The notes under the pieces are model-generated. The model searched no databases and was not told where the DNA came from. It was given only the letters and a program-made list of their open reading frames with translations. Of a stretch of DNA of 64,000 nucleotides, positions 11,934-21,352 are shown in pieces. Source of the stretch: Mesorhizobium sp. NBSH29 (GTDB lineage: Bacteria; Pseudomonadota; Alphaproteobacteria; Rhizobiales; Rhizobiaceae); NCBI RefSeq assembly GCF_015500055.1, contig NZ_CP045492.1, positions 2,056,501-2,120,500 on the forward strand, given 5' to 3'. Position numbers and translations under genes: made by a program. Each line of letters opens with the position of its first letter. The first letter of the stretch is position 1.

Positions 11934-13523
11934 ATGCATAAATTTCTCAGGACGACCATGCTCGCCACGAGCCTGATCGTGGCCGGCGGGGCTTATATGA
12001 CGCCAGCTTTTGCGGAGGTCGTCTACAACCGCGGTAATTCTGCCGATCCGGAATCGCTTGATCCGCACAAGACCTCGACGGTTTACGAGGCGCATATTCT
12101 ACGCGATCTGTTCCAGGGCCTGGTGATGCAGGACCAGAACGCCGAGCTGATTCCCGGTGCCGCCGAAAGCTGGACGGTTTCCGATGACGGGCTCGTCTAC
12201 ACGTTCAAGCTGCGGGCCGATGGCGTCTGGTCAGACGGCTCACCGGTAACGGCAGAAGACTTCGTCTACTCCTTCCGCCGCCTCCAGGACCCGACCACGG
12301 CTGCTGAATATGCCTCAATGCTCTACGTCATCAAGAATGCCGAAGAGGCGAACACCAAGGGCGGCAAGCTGGACGACATGGGCGTCAAGGCCATCGACGC
12401 GACCACGCTTGAGATTACGCTGAAGGCGCCGACTCCTTATTTTCTCGAATTGCTCACCCACCAGTCTGCCTACCCGGTCAACAAGGCTGCCATTGATAAA
12501 ATGGGCGCTGACTGGATCAAGGCTGGAAATCTGATTTCGAACGGCGCTTATACGCTCGCTGAATTCATTCCCAACGACCACATCAAGGTGGTCAAGAACC
12601 CGAAGTTCTTTGACGCAGACAGCGTCAAGATCGATGTCGTCAACTTCGTCCCGACCGAGGACCGCTCGACCGCCATCAAGCGCTTTGAAGCCGGTGAGCT
12701 TGATTCCAACGACGATATTCCCACCGAGCAGATGGCCGATCTAAAGTCCAAATTTGGCGACCAGCTGCGCATCGGTGCCTATCTCGGCACCTATTACTAC
12801 GCCATCAGGACCGACAAGGAACCATGGACCAATGTGGAGCTGCGCAATGCCGTTTCCATGGCGATTGACCGTGACTTCCTGGCCGAAAAAGTCTGGCAGA
12901 ACTCGATGATCCCAGGCTATTCGATGGTGCCTCCTGGCATCGATGGCTACACGTCAGAAGCAGCGACTTTCGCTGACATGTCGCAGATCGATCGTGAGGA
13001 CAAGGCCAAGGAAGTGCTGGCCAAGCTTGGCTATGGTCCCGACAAGCCGTTGAAGATGGAAATCCGCTACAACACCTCGGAAAACCATAAGAACACCGCC
13101 GTTGCCATCCAGGAACAGCTGAAGCCGCTGGGCATCGAAGTGTCGCTTCTCAACACCGACACCAAGACCCATTACAGCCATCTGGAGCAGAAGGGTGATT
13201 TCGACGTCGCCCGCGTTGGCTGGATCGCCGACTACAAGGACCCCGAGACCTTCCTCGGCATCTCCGTCAAGGCAAGCGGCAACAACTACTCCAACTTCAA
13301 CAACCCTGCCTATGAGGAAGCCATGACCAAGGCTGCCGCTGCCGGCGGCAATCCGGAAGAGCGTATGAAGCTTCTTTCACAGGCCGAGCGCATTCTGATC
13401 GACGAAGTCGGCCAGATCCCGCTGCTGCACTACAGCTATAAGAACCTCGTTTCCCCCAAGCTGAAAGGCTTTGAGGAAAACGTCATGGATGTGCATCCTT
13501 CGCGCTTCATGAGCAAGGAATAG
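11934..13523 (+). CDS. oppA: Oligopeptide ABC transporter periplasmic binding protein
   Basis: A 529-residue SBP_bac_5 family protein. Signal peptide about residues 1-27 (MLATSLIVAGGAYMTPAFAE). The mature start VVYNRGNSADPESLDPHKTS and the segment VYTFKLRADGVWSDGSPVTA are typical of OppA/peptide-binding proteins. The ATG at 11934 follows GGGAG. It would bind oligopeptides (possibly murein peptides) and deliver them to OppBC; ligand size is not readable from sequence. Confidence 0.92.
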   Translation: MHKFLRTTMLATSLIVAGGAYMTPAFAEVVYNRGNSADPESLDPHKTSTVYEAHILRDLFQGLVMQDQNAELIPGAAESWTVSDDGLVYTFKLRADGVWSDGSPVTAEDFVYSFRRLQDPTTAAEYASMLYVIKNAEEANTKGGKLDDMGVKAIDATTLEITLKAPTPYFLELLTHQSAYPVNKAAIDKMGADWIKAGNLISNGAYTLAEFIPNDHIKVVKNPKFFDADSVKIDVVNFVPTEDRSTAIKRFEAGELDSNDDIPTEQMADLKSKFGDQLRIGAYLGTYYYAIRTDKEPWTNVELRNAVSMAIDRDFLAEKVWQNSMIPGYSMVPPGIDGYTSEAATFADMSQIDREDKAKEVLAKLGYGPDKPLKMEIRYNTSENHKNTAVAIQEQLKPLGIEVSLLNTDTKTHYSHLEQKGDFDVARVGWIADYKDPETFLGISVKASGNNYSNFNNPAYEEAMTKAAAAGGNPEERMKLLSQAERILIDEVGQIPLLHYSYKNLVSPKLKGFEENVMDVHPSRFMSKE

Positions 13524-13534
13524 CCCTCGGCTGA

Positions 13535-13562
13535 CCGCCGCTCCGTGACAGCGGAGCGGCGG
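13535..13562 (+). other. Hairpin between oppA and oppB
   Basis: Perfect 11-bp stem CCGCCGCTCCG / CGGAGCGGCGG with loop TGACAG and no T-run. It probably protects the oppA message or partly terminates transcription so that OppA exceeds the membrane subunits. Confidence 0.65.
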
Positions 13563-13591
13563 CTTCCATCCAGTTCCCGGAAGGCAATTTC

Positions 13592-14515
13592 ATGTTTGTG
13601 TATGTGCTGCGGCGGTTGCTGACCGCCATTCCAACGCTGTTTGTGATCGTCACACTGGCGTTTTTCCTGATGCGTATCGCACCCGGCGGGCCGTTCAATC
13701 AGGAGCGTGGGCTGAGCCCGGAAATCAAGGCCAATCTCGAAGCCCAGTTCGGACTTGGCGATCCGCTCTGGCTGCAATACTGGAACTATCTGACCAACCT
13801 TTTGCACGGCAACTTCGGCCCGAGCTATGTGTTGCCGGACTTCACCGTCGGCGAACTGTTTGCCAAAGGCCTGCCAATCTCGGTGCAGTTGGGCGCCTCG
13901 GCGCTGGTTTTGGCGCTTGTGATCGGCGGCACACTCGGCATTATCGCCGCACTGAACCAGAACAAGGGCGCCGACTATGCGGTGATCGCCACCGCGACAG
14001 CCGGCAGCACCATCCCGACTTTCGTCATTGCGCCCGTGATCCAGCTGCTGTTCGGCCTGACCTGGAGCCTGTTGCCCATAGGCGGCTGGGGCAATGGAGC
14101 GCTGCTCAACAAGATCGGTCCGATCCTGACACTGGCGCTGCCGCAGATGGCCATCGTGGCGCGTCTGATGCGCGGCTCGATGATTGAATCGCTGCATTCG
14201 CACCATATCCGCACCGCCCGTGCCATGGGTCTTTCCGATTGGTCGGTGGTGATAAAGCACGCGCTGCGTGGCGCGGTGCTGCCGATCATCTCCTATGCCG
14301 GCCCCGCCGCGGCAGCACTGCTGACCGGGTCGGTGATCGTCGAAACGATCTTTTCCATCCCCGGTATCGGCCGCTATTTCGTCGAGGCCGCCCTCAACCG
14401 CGACTATACCCTGGTGATGGGCACCGTGGTGGTAATCGCCATCTTCACCATCATCTTCAACCTGATTGTCGACATCTTGTATGCGGTGGTCGATCCGAGG
14501 GTTCGCTATGACTGA
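13592..14515 (+). CDS. oppB: Oligopeptide ABC transporter permease OppB
   Basis: A 307-residue BPD_transp_1 permease starting MFVYVLRRLLTAIPTLFV, the standard OppB/DppB N-terminal membrane segment, with about six hydrophobic segments. The ATPase-contacting EAA-type loop is seen around ARAMGLSDWSVVIKHALRGA. It pairs with OppC; the two genes overlap by eight bases. Confidence 0.95.
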   Translation: MFVYVLRRLLTAIPTLFVIVTLAFFLMRIAPGGPFNQERGLSPEIKANLEAQFGLGDPLWLQYWNYLTNLLHGNFGPSYVLPDFTVGELFAKGLPISVQLGASALVLALVIGGTLGIIAALNQNKGADYAVIATATAGSTIPTFVIAPVIQLLFGLTWSLLPIGGWGNGALLNKIGPILTLALPQMAIVARLMRGSMIESLHSHHIRTARAMGLSDWSVVIKHALRGAVLPIISYAGPAAAALLTGSVIVETIFSIPGIGRYFVEAALNRDYTLVMGTVVVIAIFTIIFNLIVDILYAVVDPRVRYD

Positions 14516-15638
14516 TCTGGCCATCGACGACTTCAAGCCCGCCACCACGGTTGGGCGCTCGCTCTGGGGCGATGCCTGGGCACGGCTGAAGGCCAACAAG
14601 GCGGCCATGTTCAGCCTGTTCTATCTATGTTTCATCACCATCCTGTGCGTGGTGGGGCCTTATTTCGTGCCGCATCTCTACACCACCATCTATGCCGACT
14701 ATGTACGCCAGGCACCGAGCACCGCGCCCTATCCCCAGGCCGACATGATCGAGACCGCGCTCAACGACGCGGTCAAGCGGATGCGCGTCGACATCAAGGA
14801 ATGGCATCAGGAGGGCGACGACATTTTCGTGACGCTGTCCTCGGAAAAGAAAATCGACGAGCGCAATATCCGCTATCTCGACCGCTCCAACGCCTTTGAC
14901 GGCGCCAAGGTCGACAGCACTTCCGCCGATGGTCTGGAGATGACGCTGAGCACGCGGATCAAGCCGAAATACTTCCTGTTCGGCACCGACAATGTCGGTC
15001 GCGATCTCTTGTCACGCACGCTGATGGCCGGACGCATCTCGCTAGCGATCGGACTTCTGGCCGGTTTCGTGGCAGTTTCCATCGGCGTTGTTTACGGTGC
15101 CACCGCGGGCTTTATCGGCGGCAAGACCGACGAGATCATGATGCGCATCGTCGACGTTCTCTATTCGCTGCCGTTCATCTTCTTCGTCATCATGCTGGTG
15201 GTGTTTTTTGGCAGGAATTTTGTCCTCATGTTCATTGCCGTCGGCGCGGTGCTGTGGCTCGATATGGCCCGCATCGTGCGCGGCCAGGCCCTGTCGATCC
15301 GCCGGCAGGAATATGTCCAGGCCGCCGAAGCCATGGGGGTTTCAACCCGCGGCATTGTGCGCCGACACGTCATCCCCAATCTGCTCGGACCGGTGGTGAT
15401 CTACATGACACTTCTGGTGCCGCAGGTGATCCTTCTGGAAAGCTTCCTGTCCTTCCTGGGACTGGGCGTGCAGGAGCCGATGACGAGTTGGGGCGTGTTG
15501 ATTTCGGACGGCGCCAAGAACATCGGCACGGCCAACTGGCTGCTGCTTTTCCCTGCTTTCTTCCTCGTCTCGACGCTGTTTGCACTGAACTTTATCGGCG
15601 ATGGGCTGCGTGACGCGCTCGACCCCAAGGACCGCTAG
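14508..15638 (+). CDS. oppC: Oligopeptide ABC transporter permease OppC
   Basis: A 376-residue permease with the OppC N-terminal segment (LWGDAWARLKANKAAMFSLF) and the EAA loop AAEAMGVSTRGIVRRHVIPN. An insert of roughly 100 residues with periplasmic character lies between the first membrane segment and the core, longer than in many DppC proteins but usual for OppC. The ATG at 14508 overlaps the oppB stop. Confidence 0.94.
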   Translation: MTDLAIDDFKPATTVGRSLWGDAWARLKANKAAMFSLFYLCFITILCVVGPYFVPHLYTTIYADYVRQAPSTAPYPQADMIETALNDAVKRMRVDIKEWHQEGDDIFVTLSSEKKIDERNIRYLDRSNAFDGAKVDSTSADGLEMTLSTRIKPKYFLFGTDNVGRDLLSRTLMAGRISLAIGLLAGFVAVSIGVVYGATAGFIGGKTDEIMMRIVDVLYSLPFIFFVIMLVVFFGRNFVLMFIAVGAVLWLDMARIVRGQALSIRRQEYVQAAEAMGVSTRGIVRRHVIPNLLGPVVIYMTLLVPQVILLESFLSFLGLGVQEPMTSWGVLISDGAKNIGTANWLLLFPAFFLVSTLFALNFIGDGLRDALDPKDR

Positions 15639-15639
15639 C

Positions 15640-17259
15640 ATGACGAAAGAAAACCCCATCCTTTCGGTCAAGGATCTCTATGTGCGCTTTCGCACGCTGG
15701 ATGGCGCTGTCGAGGCGGTGAAGGGTATCAACCTTCACGTCAACGCCGGCGAGACAGTGGCGATTGTCGGCGAATCCGGCTCGGGCAAAAGCCAGACCAT
15801 GATGGCGGCGATGCGGCTTCTGGCCGGCAATGGCGAGGCCACCGGCAGCGTCGATTATCGCGGCAAAAATCTTCTGGCGATGCGCAAATCCGAGATCAAC
15901 CAGGTGCGCGGCAAAAAGATCACCATGATCTTCCAGGAGCCGATGACCTCGCTCGACCCGCTCTACACCATCGGCAACCAGCTGATTGAGCCGATCCAGC
16001 GTCACCAGAAACTCGGCGCGGCAGCCGCCCACAAGGAGGCGCTGAGGCTGCTTGAACTGGTGCAGATACCCGAGCCCGAGCGGCGGATGAAATCCTATCC
16101 CTACGAGATGTCAGGCGGCCAGCGCCAACGCGTGATGATTGCCATGGCGCTTGCCAATGATCCCGACATTCTGATTGCCGACGAGCCAACAACGGCGCTC
16201 GACGTCACCATACAAGCACAGATTCTGGCGCTGCTGGCGGAGTTGCAGGCCAAGCTCGGCATGGCGATTGTCTTCATCACCCATGATCTGGGCATCGTGC
16301 GCCGCTTCGCCGACCGCGTCTATGTGATGCGCAAGGGCGAGGTGGTGGAAGAAGGCACCACCGAAAAGGTGTTTGAGCACCCGGCGCATGAGTATACGAA
16401 AATGCTGCTTCTGGCCGAGCCAACCGGCACCAAGGCGCCGGTGCCAGCGAGTGCGCCCATTCTGCTGCAGGGAAAAGATGTCGAGGTGACCTTCCGGATC
16501 GGCGGTGGTTTCCTGGCCGGCCCGCCCATGCTGCTGAAGGCTGTCGACAAGATAAGCATCACGCTGAGGAAGGGCCAGACGATCGGCATCGTCGGCGAAT
16601 CCGGCTCCGGCAAGTCGACCCTTGGCCGCGCGCTGCTCAGGCTTTTGTCGAGCAAGGGAAATATCCGCTTCGGAGAACAGACCATTTCGGAAACCGACAG
16701 GGGAGACATGCACAAGCTGCGGCGCGAACTGCAGCTGGTGTTCCAGGACCCGTTCGGCTCGCTGTCGCCACGCATGACTGTGGGACAGATTGTTACCGAG
16801 GGTCTTCTGGTTCACGAAACACAACTCTCCCGCCAGGAGCGCGACCGCCGTGCCTGCGCGGCGCTGGAGGAGGTGGGTCTCGACCCCGCCACCCGCAACC
16901 GCTATCCGCATGAATTCTCAGGCGGCCAGCGGCAGCGCATCGCTATCGCCCGCGCCATGATCTTGAAGCCCAAAGTGGTGGTGCTGGACGAGCCGACCTC
17001 GGCGCTCGACCGCTCGGTACAAAAGCAGATCGTGGAATTGCTGCGCCAGCTGCAAAAAGATCACGACCTCTCCTACCTGTTCATCAGCCACGACCTCGCC
17101 GTGGTGCGCGCCATGGCCGACTATCTGATCGTCATGAAGCAGGGCAAGATCGTCGAAGAGGGCCTGACCGAAGACGTCTTCGACAACCCGCAAATGGAAT
17201 ACACACAGACGCTGATGGCAGCGGCTCTGGACCCGACACGGTTCAGGCTGAGCGCTTGA
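15640..17259 (+). CDS. oppDF: Fused oligopeptide ABC transporter ATPase (OppD-OppF type)
   Basis: A 539-residue protein with two complete ABC domains. Domain 1 has Walker [11 protein letters not shown], signature [14 protein letters not shown] and [11 protein letters not shown]; domain 2 has [24 protein letters not shown] and [11 protein letters not shown]. Both carry an EH(E)PxxxYT-like oligopeptide C-terminal element ([14 protein letters not shown] and [14 protein letters not shown]). One polypeptide therefore replaces OppD and OppF, common in rhizobia. It starts one base after the oppC stop. Confidence 0.94.
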   Translation: MTKENPILSVKDLYVRFRTLDGAVEAVKGINLHVNAGETVAIVGESGSGKSQTMMAAMRLLAGNGEATGSVDYRGKNLLAMRKSEINQVRGKKITMIFQEPMTSLDPLYTIGNQLIEPIQRHQKLGAAAAHKEALRLLELVQIPEPERRMKSYPYEMSGGQRQRVMIAMALANDPDILIADEPTTALDVTIQAQILALLAELQAKLGMAIVFITHDLGIVRRFADRVYVMRKGEVVEEGTTEKVFEHPAHEYTKMLLLAEPTGTKAPVPASAPILLQGKDVEVTFRIGGGFLAGPPMLLKAVDKISITLRKGQTIGIVGESGSGKSTLGRALLRLLSSKGNIRFGEQTISETDRGDMHKLRRELQLVFQDPFGSLSPRMTVGQIVTEGLLVHETQLSRQERDRRACAALEEVGLDPATRNRYPHEFSGGQRQRIAIARAMILKPKVVVLDEPTSALDRSVQKQIVELLRQLQKDHDLSYLFISHDLAVVRAMADYLIVMKQGKIVEEGLTEDVFDNPQMEYTQTLMAAALDPTRFRLSA

Positions 17260-17316
17260 GCGGGGTGCTCCATTTAAAATCGAGCATGGTGAGCGTCGAG
17301 TGGAGTGCGTGCCGAC

Positions 17317-17366
17317 TGGTCGGAGTGGCAGGATTTGAACCTGCGACCCCGTCGTCCCGAACGACA
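17317..17366 (-). other. 3' fragment of tRNA-Pro(CGG): attachment site core
   Basis: Read on the minus strand, the sequence gives an anticodon stem-loop TGTCG-TTCGGGA-CGACG (anticodon CGG), variable loop, T-arm GCAGG-TTCAAAT-CCTGC, acceptor CACTCCG, discriminator A and encoded CCA. The D-arm and 5' acceptor strand (expected CGGAGTG) are absent upstream, where phage sequence begins. This is the usual product of integration into a tRNA 3' end; the intact tRNA should lie at the other end of the element. The core may extend a few bases past 17366. Confidence 0.8.
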
Positions 17367-17482
17367 ACGGCCCGCAGGAAATTCAATGAAATCAACAGGT
17401 CTGATCTCGATTGACCGCTGTTTGTTCAACTCATGTTCCGCTTATCGGTGCGCAATCGGTGCGCACGAACGTTTTGTTCTCT

Positions 17483-18601
17483 TCAATAGGCGTCAGCAGC
17501 TGCCTGTTGAAAGTTTGGATCGTTGTGCAGGTAGGTTCGCTCATACTCATCGACCGTCAACCCAAGAGACGCAGCTGCCTCGCCTGCAGGCACTCCCGCT
17601 TGCGCCAACCATGTCCCACGAGTGTGACGCAATATGTGGGGCGTGACATCACCCGACAGCCCGGCCGCAGCGACGGCGCTGCGGAACGCTTTGTTCAATT
17701 TTGTGATCGGCTGGCCGTGGTAGTGCACAATATGGCGGATGCCGTTGGTGTAGCGATCCCATCCATCAATCCGGCGCCAACGTCGTAAATGGCCGAGCAG
17801 CTTCCGGGCAATCTTGACCGGCGGCTTCCGCTTGTTGTGAGCCACACGTTCGCCATCGGCGCGCCGAAAGATCACCCCGCTGTCGAGGTCTGCCCACCCA
17901 CCTGTGGTGGTGCGTATCCACTGAAGGTCCAAAATAGCTCCTGGGCGGGTGCCGGTGTAGAGACCGATCAAGATCAGCCGGACCAAGTGCGCCCGCTTCG
18001 GGTCTTTCTGTTTGTGCCACGATGGCCGCCCATCGGTCATTACCTTGACCGAACCACGCGCTGCGCGCAAAAGCGCTGCAGCTTCCGTCCGCGTGAGGAA
18101 CCTATCCCTCGGCAGTCCCTTCGGCGGAAGAGTGACTCGCGGAACGGAGTCGAGCTCGTAGTTCTCATGGTAGTAGTGCAGGGCAGCGCTCAGGTAAACG
18201 AGGTCTCGCCTGGCGCCGGCATCGGTGCCGCGCTGCCGGGCAAACTTTCGGCATAGCGGGCCTTTGATGTCTTTGACCGACCGATCGCCAAAGAATTCAT
18301 TCAACCGGATGACTGTTTGTTTAACCCTCTTCGGGTCTGCTGATTGATCAGCCTTTTCCTCGAGATAGACGCTCAAGACGTCAGCGACGAAGACCTCAGC
18401 TGCAAGACCGCCCCGTTGGGGCTCGTGCTTTTCGGCGATATATTCAGCGAGTTTTTGTCCGGCCTCTGCAGCTTGATCCGCAAAGCATCCTGTGCGGACA
18501 TGCTTTGTTCCGTCCTTGATGACCCACCGCGGGCGGACGTTGCCCCGACTGTCGGTTTCGGTTCGAAGCCAGAGGCGGGGGGGCTTTTTTGAACGCGGCA
18601 T
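17483..18601 (-). CDS. int: Phage tyrosine-type integrase
   Basis: A 372-residue tyrosine recombinase. The catalytic arginine lies in LYTGTRPGAIL (R219), the H-x-x-R box in PHILRHTRGTW (H322, R325), and the nucleophile is most likely Y357 in YERTYLHND. The N-terminal half holds an arm-binding/SAM-like domain. It sits about 120 bases from the tRNA-Pro fragment and points toward it, the standard layout for integration into that tRNA. Its N-terminal 229 bases overlap the excisionase-like gene in another frame. Confidence 0.94.
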   Translation of the reverse strand: MPRSKKPPRLWLRTETDSRGNVRPRWVIKDGTKHVRTGCFADQAAEAGQKLAEYIAEKHEPQRGGLAAEVFVADVLSVYLEEKADQSADPKRVKQTVIRLNEFFGDRSVKDIKGPLCRKFARQRGTDAGARRDLVYLSAALHYYHENYELDSVPRVTLPPKGLPRDRFLTRTEAAALLRAARGSVKVMTDGRPSWHKQKDPKRAHLVRLILIGLYTGTRPGAILDLQWIRTTTGGWADLDSGVIFRRADGERVAHNKRKPPVKIARKLLGHLRRWRRIDGWDRYTNGIRHIVHYHGQPITKLNKAFRSAVAAAGLSGDVTPHILRHTRGTWLAQAGVPAGEAAASLGLTVDEYERTYLHNDPNFQQAAADAY

Positions 18602-18801
18602 TTTTGCTTCATCGCCGAAATCCCCCGCTTTGTCACGAAGTCTTTTCGCGCGATCTGAATGATCTCAAGGTTCCCCTTCGCGCATTCCGTTCGTAGGGCT
18701 GTAGGTTTGATGGCCCCATGGAAAAACAATCGGCAGGCGACCTCAAGACGGATTGGTTCATCCTCGCCGATATCATCCGCTGTGATTGGGAAACTCTTCA
18801 T
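18373..18801 (-). CDS. Putative excisionase-like protein overlapping int
   Basis: A 142-residue protein. The first ~75 residues (EPIRLEVACRLFFHGAIKPT, then TECAKGNLEIIQIARKDFVT) resemble small rhizobial-phage helix-turn-helix excisionases that sit just upstream of int. The last ~70 residues are read from the same DNA as the integrase N-terminus in another frame and look low-complexity. The start at 18801 shares one base with the stop of the upstream gene (TGATG). A shorter functional unit cannot be excluded, but no stop interrupts the frame. Confidence 0.6.
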   Translation of the reverse strand: MKSFPITADDIGEDEPIRLEVACRLFFHGAIKPTALRTECAKGNLEIIQIARKDFVTKRGISAMKQKCRVQKSPPASGFEPKPTVGATSARGGSSRTEQSMSAQDALRIKLQRPDKNSLNISPKSTSPNGAVLQLRSSSLTS

Positions 18802-19283
18802 CAGTCGTAACCTTCCATCCAAAGGCGGTATTTTGCGTACATTGTCTCCCAAGCCTCGGCCGCGTCCCCGTCGTGATCCAGGTCGGCTCGGCTTGTGATG
18901 CTGCAGCGACGGCATAGCTCGGCAGCGGCTTCTTCCTTGCTCCCCACATCGAGGTACTTCTGAAACGCGCCTTCCCCGCATAGGATGGCAGCACGGCGGG
19001 CTATAGGCCCGCCCTTGGGCTTCTCCGGCTCTGCTGGCGTCCCTGGTTCCTCCTGGGGGTCCTCGCGCACTTTATCGGAGTCTGAGGAGTTCACGTCCTC
19101 ACCTTGGCAGTTAACTCCCAAGGGTGAGGAGTCGACCAGTTCCGCGCCCGGGCCGATTATGTCGATGACGAGCTGTCCGTACTCGAACCGGATTTCGCGA
19201 TGCATGCAGTCCTCGACATGGCCGAATGCCTTAACAACCTCGTCGGTCGAATAGACATGGCGATGAATCACTGTGGCAATCAT
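18801..19283 (-). CDS. Hypothetical phage protein, acidic linker
   Basis: 160 residues, family not recognised. The N-terminal half (MIATVIHRHVYSTDEVVKAF) precedes a Pro/Glu-rich linker (EDPQEEPGTPAEPEKPKG) and a small helical tail with two cysteines (AELCRRCSITS). It is coupled to the excisionase-like gene (TGATG) and to the small gene upstream. Confidence 0.65.
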   Translation of the reverse strand: MIATVIHRHVYSTDEVVKAFGHVEDCMHREIRFEYGQLVIDIIGPGAELVDSSPLGVNCQGEDVNSSDSDKVREDPQEEPGTPAEPEKPKGGPIARRAAILCGEGAFQKYLDVGSKEEAAAELCRRCSITSRADLDHDGDAAEAWETMYAKYRLWMEGYD

Positions 19284-19384
19284 TTCCCTGCTCCTGCCTC
19301 GATTACGTCAGCCGGCAGAACGACAGGCCAGCCGCAATTTGTGCCGCCGATATGCTTCCATTGGTGGGCGCGCTTGACACTCAT
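19280..19384 (-). CDS. Small hypothetical protein (34 aa)
   Basis: A 34-residue frame starting MSVKRAHQWKHIGG and ending EAGAGK. Its ATG overlaps the upstream stop (ATGA) and its own TGA overlaps the ATG of the next gene, closing an otherwise empty 100-base gap in a fully coupled operon. That tiling is the main support. Confidence 0.6.
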   Translation of the reverse strand: MSVKRAHQWKHIGGTNCGWPVVLPADVIEAGAGK

Positions 19385-19662
19385 TGGCGGGCCGGACCTG
19401 CATAGGTGACACCTTCCAACGAGTGCAGCGGTGCCTCAAAGATCATAGTCTCGCCATCGAATACGCGCACGCGTTCCATGTTGCAGTGCAGGCCTGGAAG
19501 ATCTGCGGTCACGGTAATGGAGGTGACTTTGCCTCCTATTGCATATTCACCGAGTATCCTGCGAACGTAGGGCGACCCTACGTGATAGTGGATACCTTCA
19601 TCACCGCAGTCGCCACGCGGGATACCCGAAATGGACTCGGCGTGCCTGATATCGTCAACCAA
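19381..19662 (-). CDS. Hypothetical phage protein
   Basis: 93 residues, no recognised family. The sequence looks like a small beta-rich domain (GGKVTSITVTADLP, RVRVFDGETMIFEAP). It overlaps the end of the HerA-like ATPase gene by eight bases and couples to the 34-residue gene downstream. Confidence 0.6.
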   Translation of the reverse strand: MVDDIRHAESISGIPRGDCGDEGIHYHVGSPYVRRILGEYAIGGKVTSITVTADLPGLHCNMERVRVFDGETMIFEAPLHSLEGVTYAGPARQ

Positions 19663-21352
19663 TCTTGCCTCCTGAAAACAAAAAATCAGCTGCCTTCACA
19701 AGGCTGCCCGGCAGCGTTTGGATAAACCCGAGCCGGGAAACTTTTGCGAGGTAGACGCCGAGCGTGCTTGCGCTTCGCGAAAGACCCATAAGATCGGCCA
19801 GATCACCACGGCTGATCGGCTCCGGGTGAACACCGATCACCAAGTCGAACACACGGGCTGGCTGAGGCTCAAGCAGCGCCCGCGCGCTGGTGTGCACGTC
19901 CAATGAGGCGGGGATAACGGACTGGGCAACGCCGGCGTCAGTGAGGCGAATGTGGCCGGGTGTGGACACTTCGAGTAAGCCGCGCTCGACTAATTTGGAA
20001 ACGTAGACGCCAAATGTCGATGCTGTTGGGCTTAGGCCAGCCGTGATGGCCGCTCGGTTCCGCGCAACCTCATCAAATCCAATCGAACGCCACCATGCGA
20101 CAGAGTCCAGCGCCTTTTGTAGGGACGGAGGCAAGTCGGCTGCAGGAACGGTGCGAGGAAAATTTGCAACAGGTTCGAGCCCTGCCACGACCACTGGTTT
20201 CTTTTCTGCTGAAAATGGAGCGGGAGTATTCGGTGCACGGATAGTTATAGGAACAGCGATATCGGATGGCTTCCCCCCGCCATTGGAACGGATATCCTCG
20301 GCTACGGCGCTGACGCGATCGGCAAACATCTTGGTGAGCGCGTTCCGGGCGGCAAAATACCCATCTTTGTATCCATTGTCATAGGCCCGCTTCTCGGCCG
20401 CATCGATGTCGACATTCGCTGTCGCACGCGCGCTCTTTGCTCCCTCATTTTTGGACGAAGAAATTATCATGGCCTCTCGCAAGGCTTTGACGTCGACGGC
20501 CGCCAATGCTGGTGCTGTTAGTACCTCACCGATCTGCGGGGTCCGGCTGCTGTCAAACGTGCGGATTGGGGGGAACATCACGCGCTCCAGGACGTCGTCA
20601 GCAGGTGACCAAACCCATCCCTCACCACGCTGCAGCGTGGGCAGGCTTGTCATCACAGCGCGGGCCTGGTCTGCGTCCGCGTTGCCCTTCACCCATTCGT
20701 TGACCGCTTTCCGGTCTTGGGGGCTGGTCAGCTTCAACGCGATAAGAGTTCCGATCTGCGAAAGGACGTTTTTGTGGATGACGGCCGGGCGTTGGGAGAT
20801 CATCAGGGGCCGAAACCCTTTGATGCGGCCTCGGCGAACAATTTTGTCAAACGCCCCGAAAAGCCTTTGTTCTCCATCAGCAAGGTTCTGAGCTGCAACC
20901 TCGTCGGCTTCGTCGACGATCAAGTGCAGCGCTGCCTTGTTCTTGGCATAGAGATTTTCCAGAAATGGCGTCAGGAAGCGGTTTTTCTCGCCACCTGTCA
21001 TTTCCGACGTGTCTATAATCGCTTGAACATCACGCTCGGCCAGCGCCAGCGCCAGCGCCTTACCGGCTTCGGCCGTAGGTTCTAGCCGAACGTCGGCATG
21101 ATACCCACCAAAAATCAGAACCGGAAAGCCCCCGCTCGGCGATCCATCAGCGCCAGCCCGCAGCCCGTACCAAGCGCCAGTCGGATCGATGATTATAACT
21201 CGCCGCCCGAGAGAGAGCAGATGCTCAACGGCCCCCTTTGCAGCGAAAGACTTGCCGGCACCGGTTGTCCCGACAATCGCAGCGGGCCGGTCCAGAAACA
21301 TCGCCAGGCGCGCAGCGTCCTGTAAAACAGTCATGGCTTGATTGTCGATCAC
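19655..21352 (-). CDS. HerA/FtsK-like ATP-binding protein (DUF87-type)
   Basis: 565 residues. The N-terminal ~300 form a P-loop ATPase: Walker A VGTTGAGKSF (near residue 27), RRVIIIDPTGAWYGL, Walker B LHLIVDEADEV and PLMISQRPAVIHK, matching HerA-type hexameric translocases. The C-terminal ~150 residues contain two similar winged-helix-like repeats (GLSPTASTFGVYVSKL and GLSRSASTLGVYLAKV). It may translocate or process DNA ends with the phage recombination proteins. It starts with GTG whose bases overlap the upstream stop (GTGA). Confidence 0.75.
   Translation of the reverse strand: MIDNQAMTVLQDAARLAMFLDRPAAIVGTTGAGKSFAAKGAVEHLLSLGRRVIIIDPTGAWYGLRAGADGSPSGGFPVLIFGGYHADVRLEPTAEAGKALALALAERDVQAIIDTSEMTGGEKNRFLTPFLENLYAKNKAALHLIVDEADEVAAQNLADGEQRLFGAFDKIVRRGRIKGFRPLMISQRPAVIHKNVLSQIGTLIALKLTSPQDRKAVNEWVKGNADADQARAVMTSLPTLQRGEGWVWSPADDVLERVMFPPIRTFDSSRTPQIGEVLTAPALAAVDVKALREAMIISSSKNEGAKSARATANVDIDAAEKRAYDNGYKDGYFAARNALTKMFADRVSAVAEDIRSNGGGKPSDIAVPITIRAPNTPAPFSAEKKPVVVAGLEPVANFPRTVPAADLPPSLQKALDSVAWWRSIGFDEVARNRAAITAGLSPTASTFGVYVSKLVERGLLEVSTPGHIRLTDAGVAQSVIPASLDVHTSARALLEPQPARVFDLVIGVHPEPISRGDLADLMGLSRSASTLGVYLAKVSRLGFIQTLPGSLVKAADFLFSGGKIG

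Noticed and set aside
13436-14608. 390-residue minus-strand frame opposite oppB
   Set aside because: Mirror frame of a conserved permease; low-complexity Gln/His/Arg composition.
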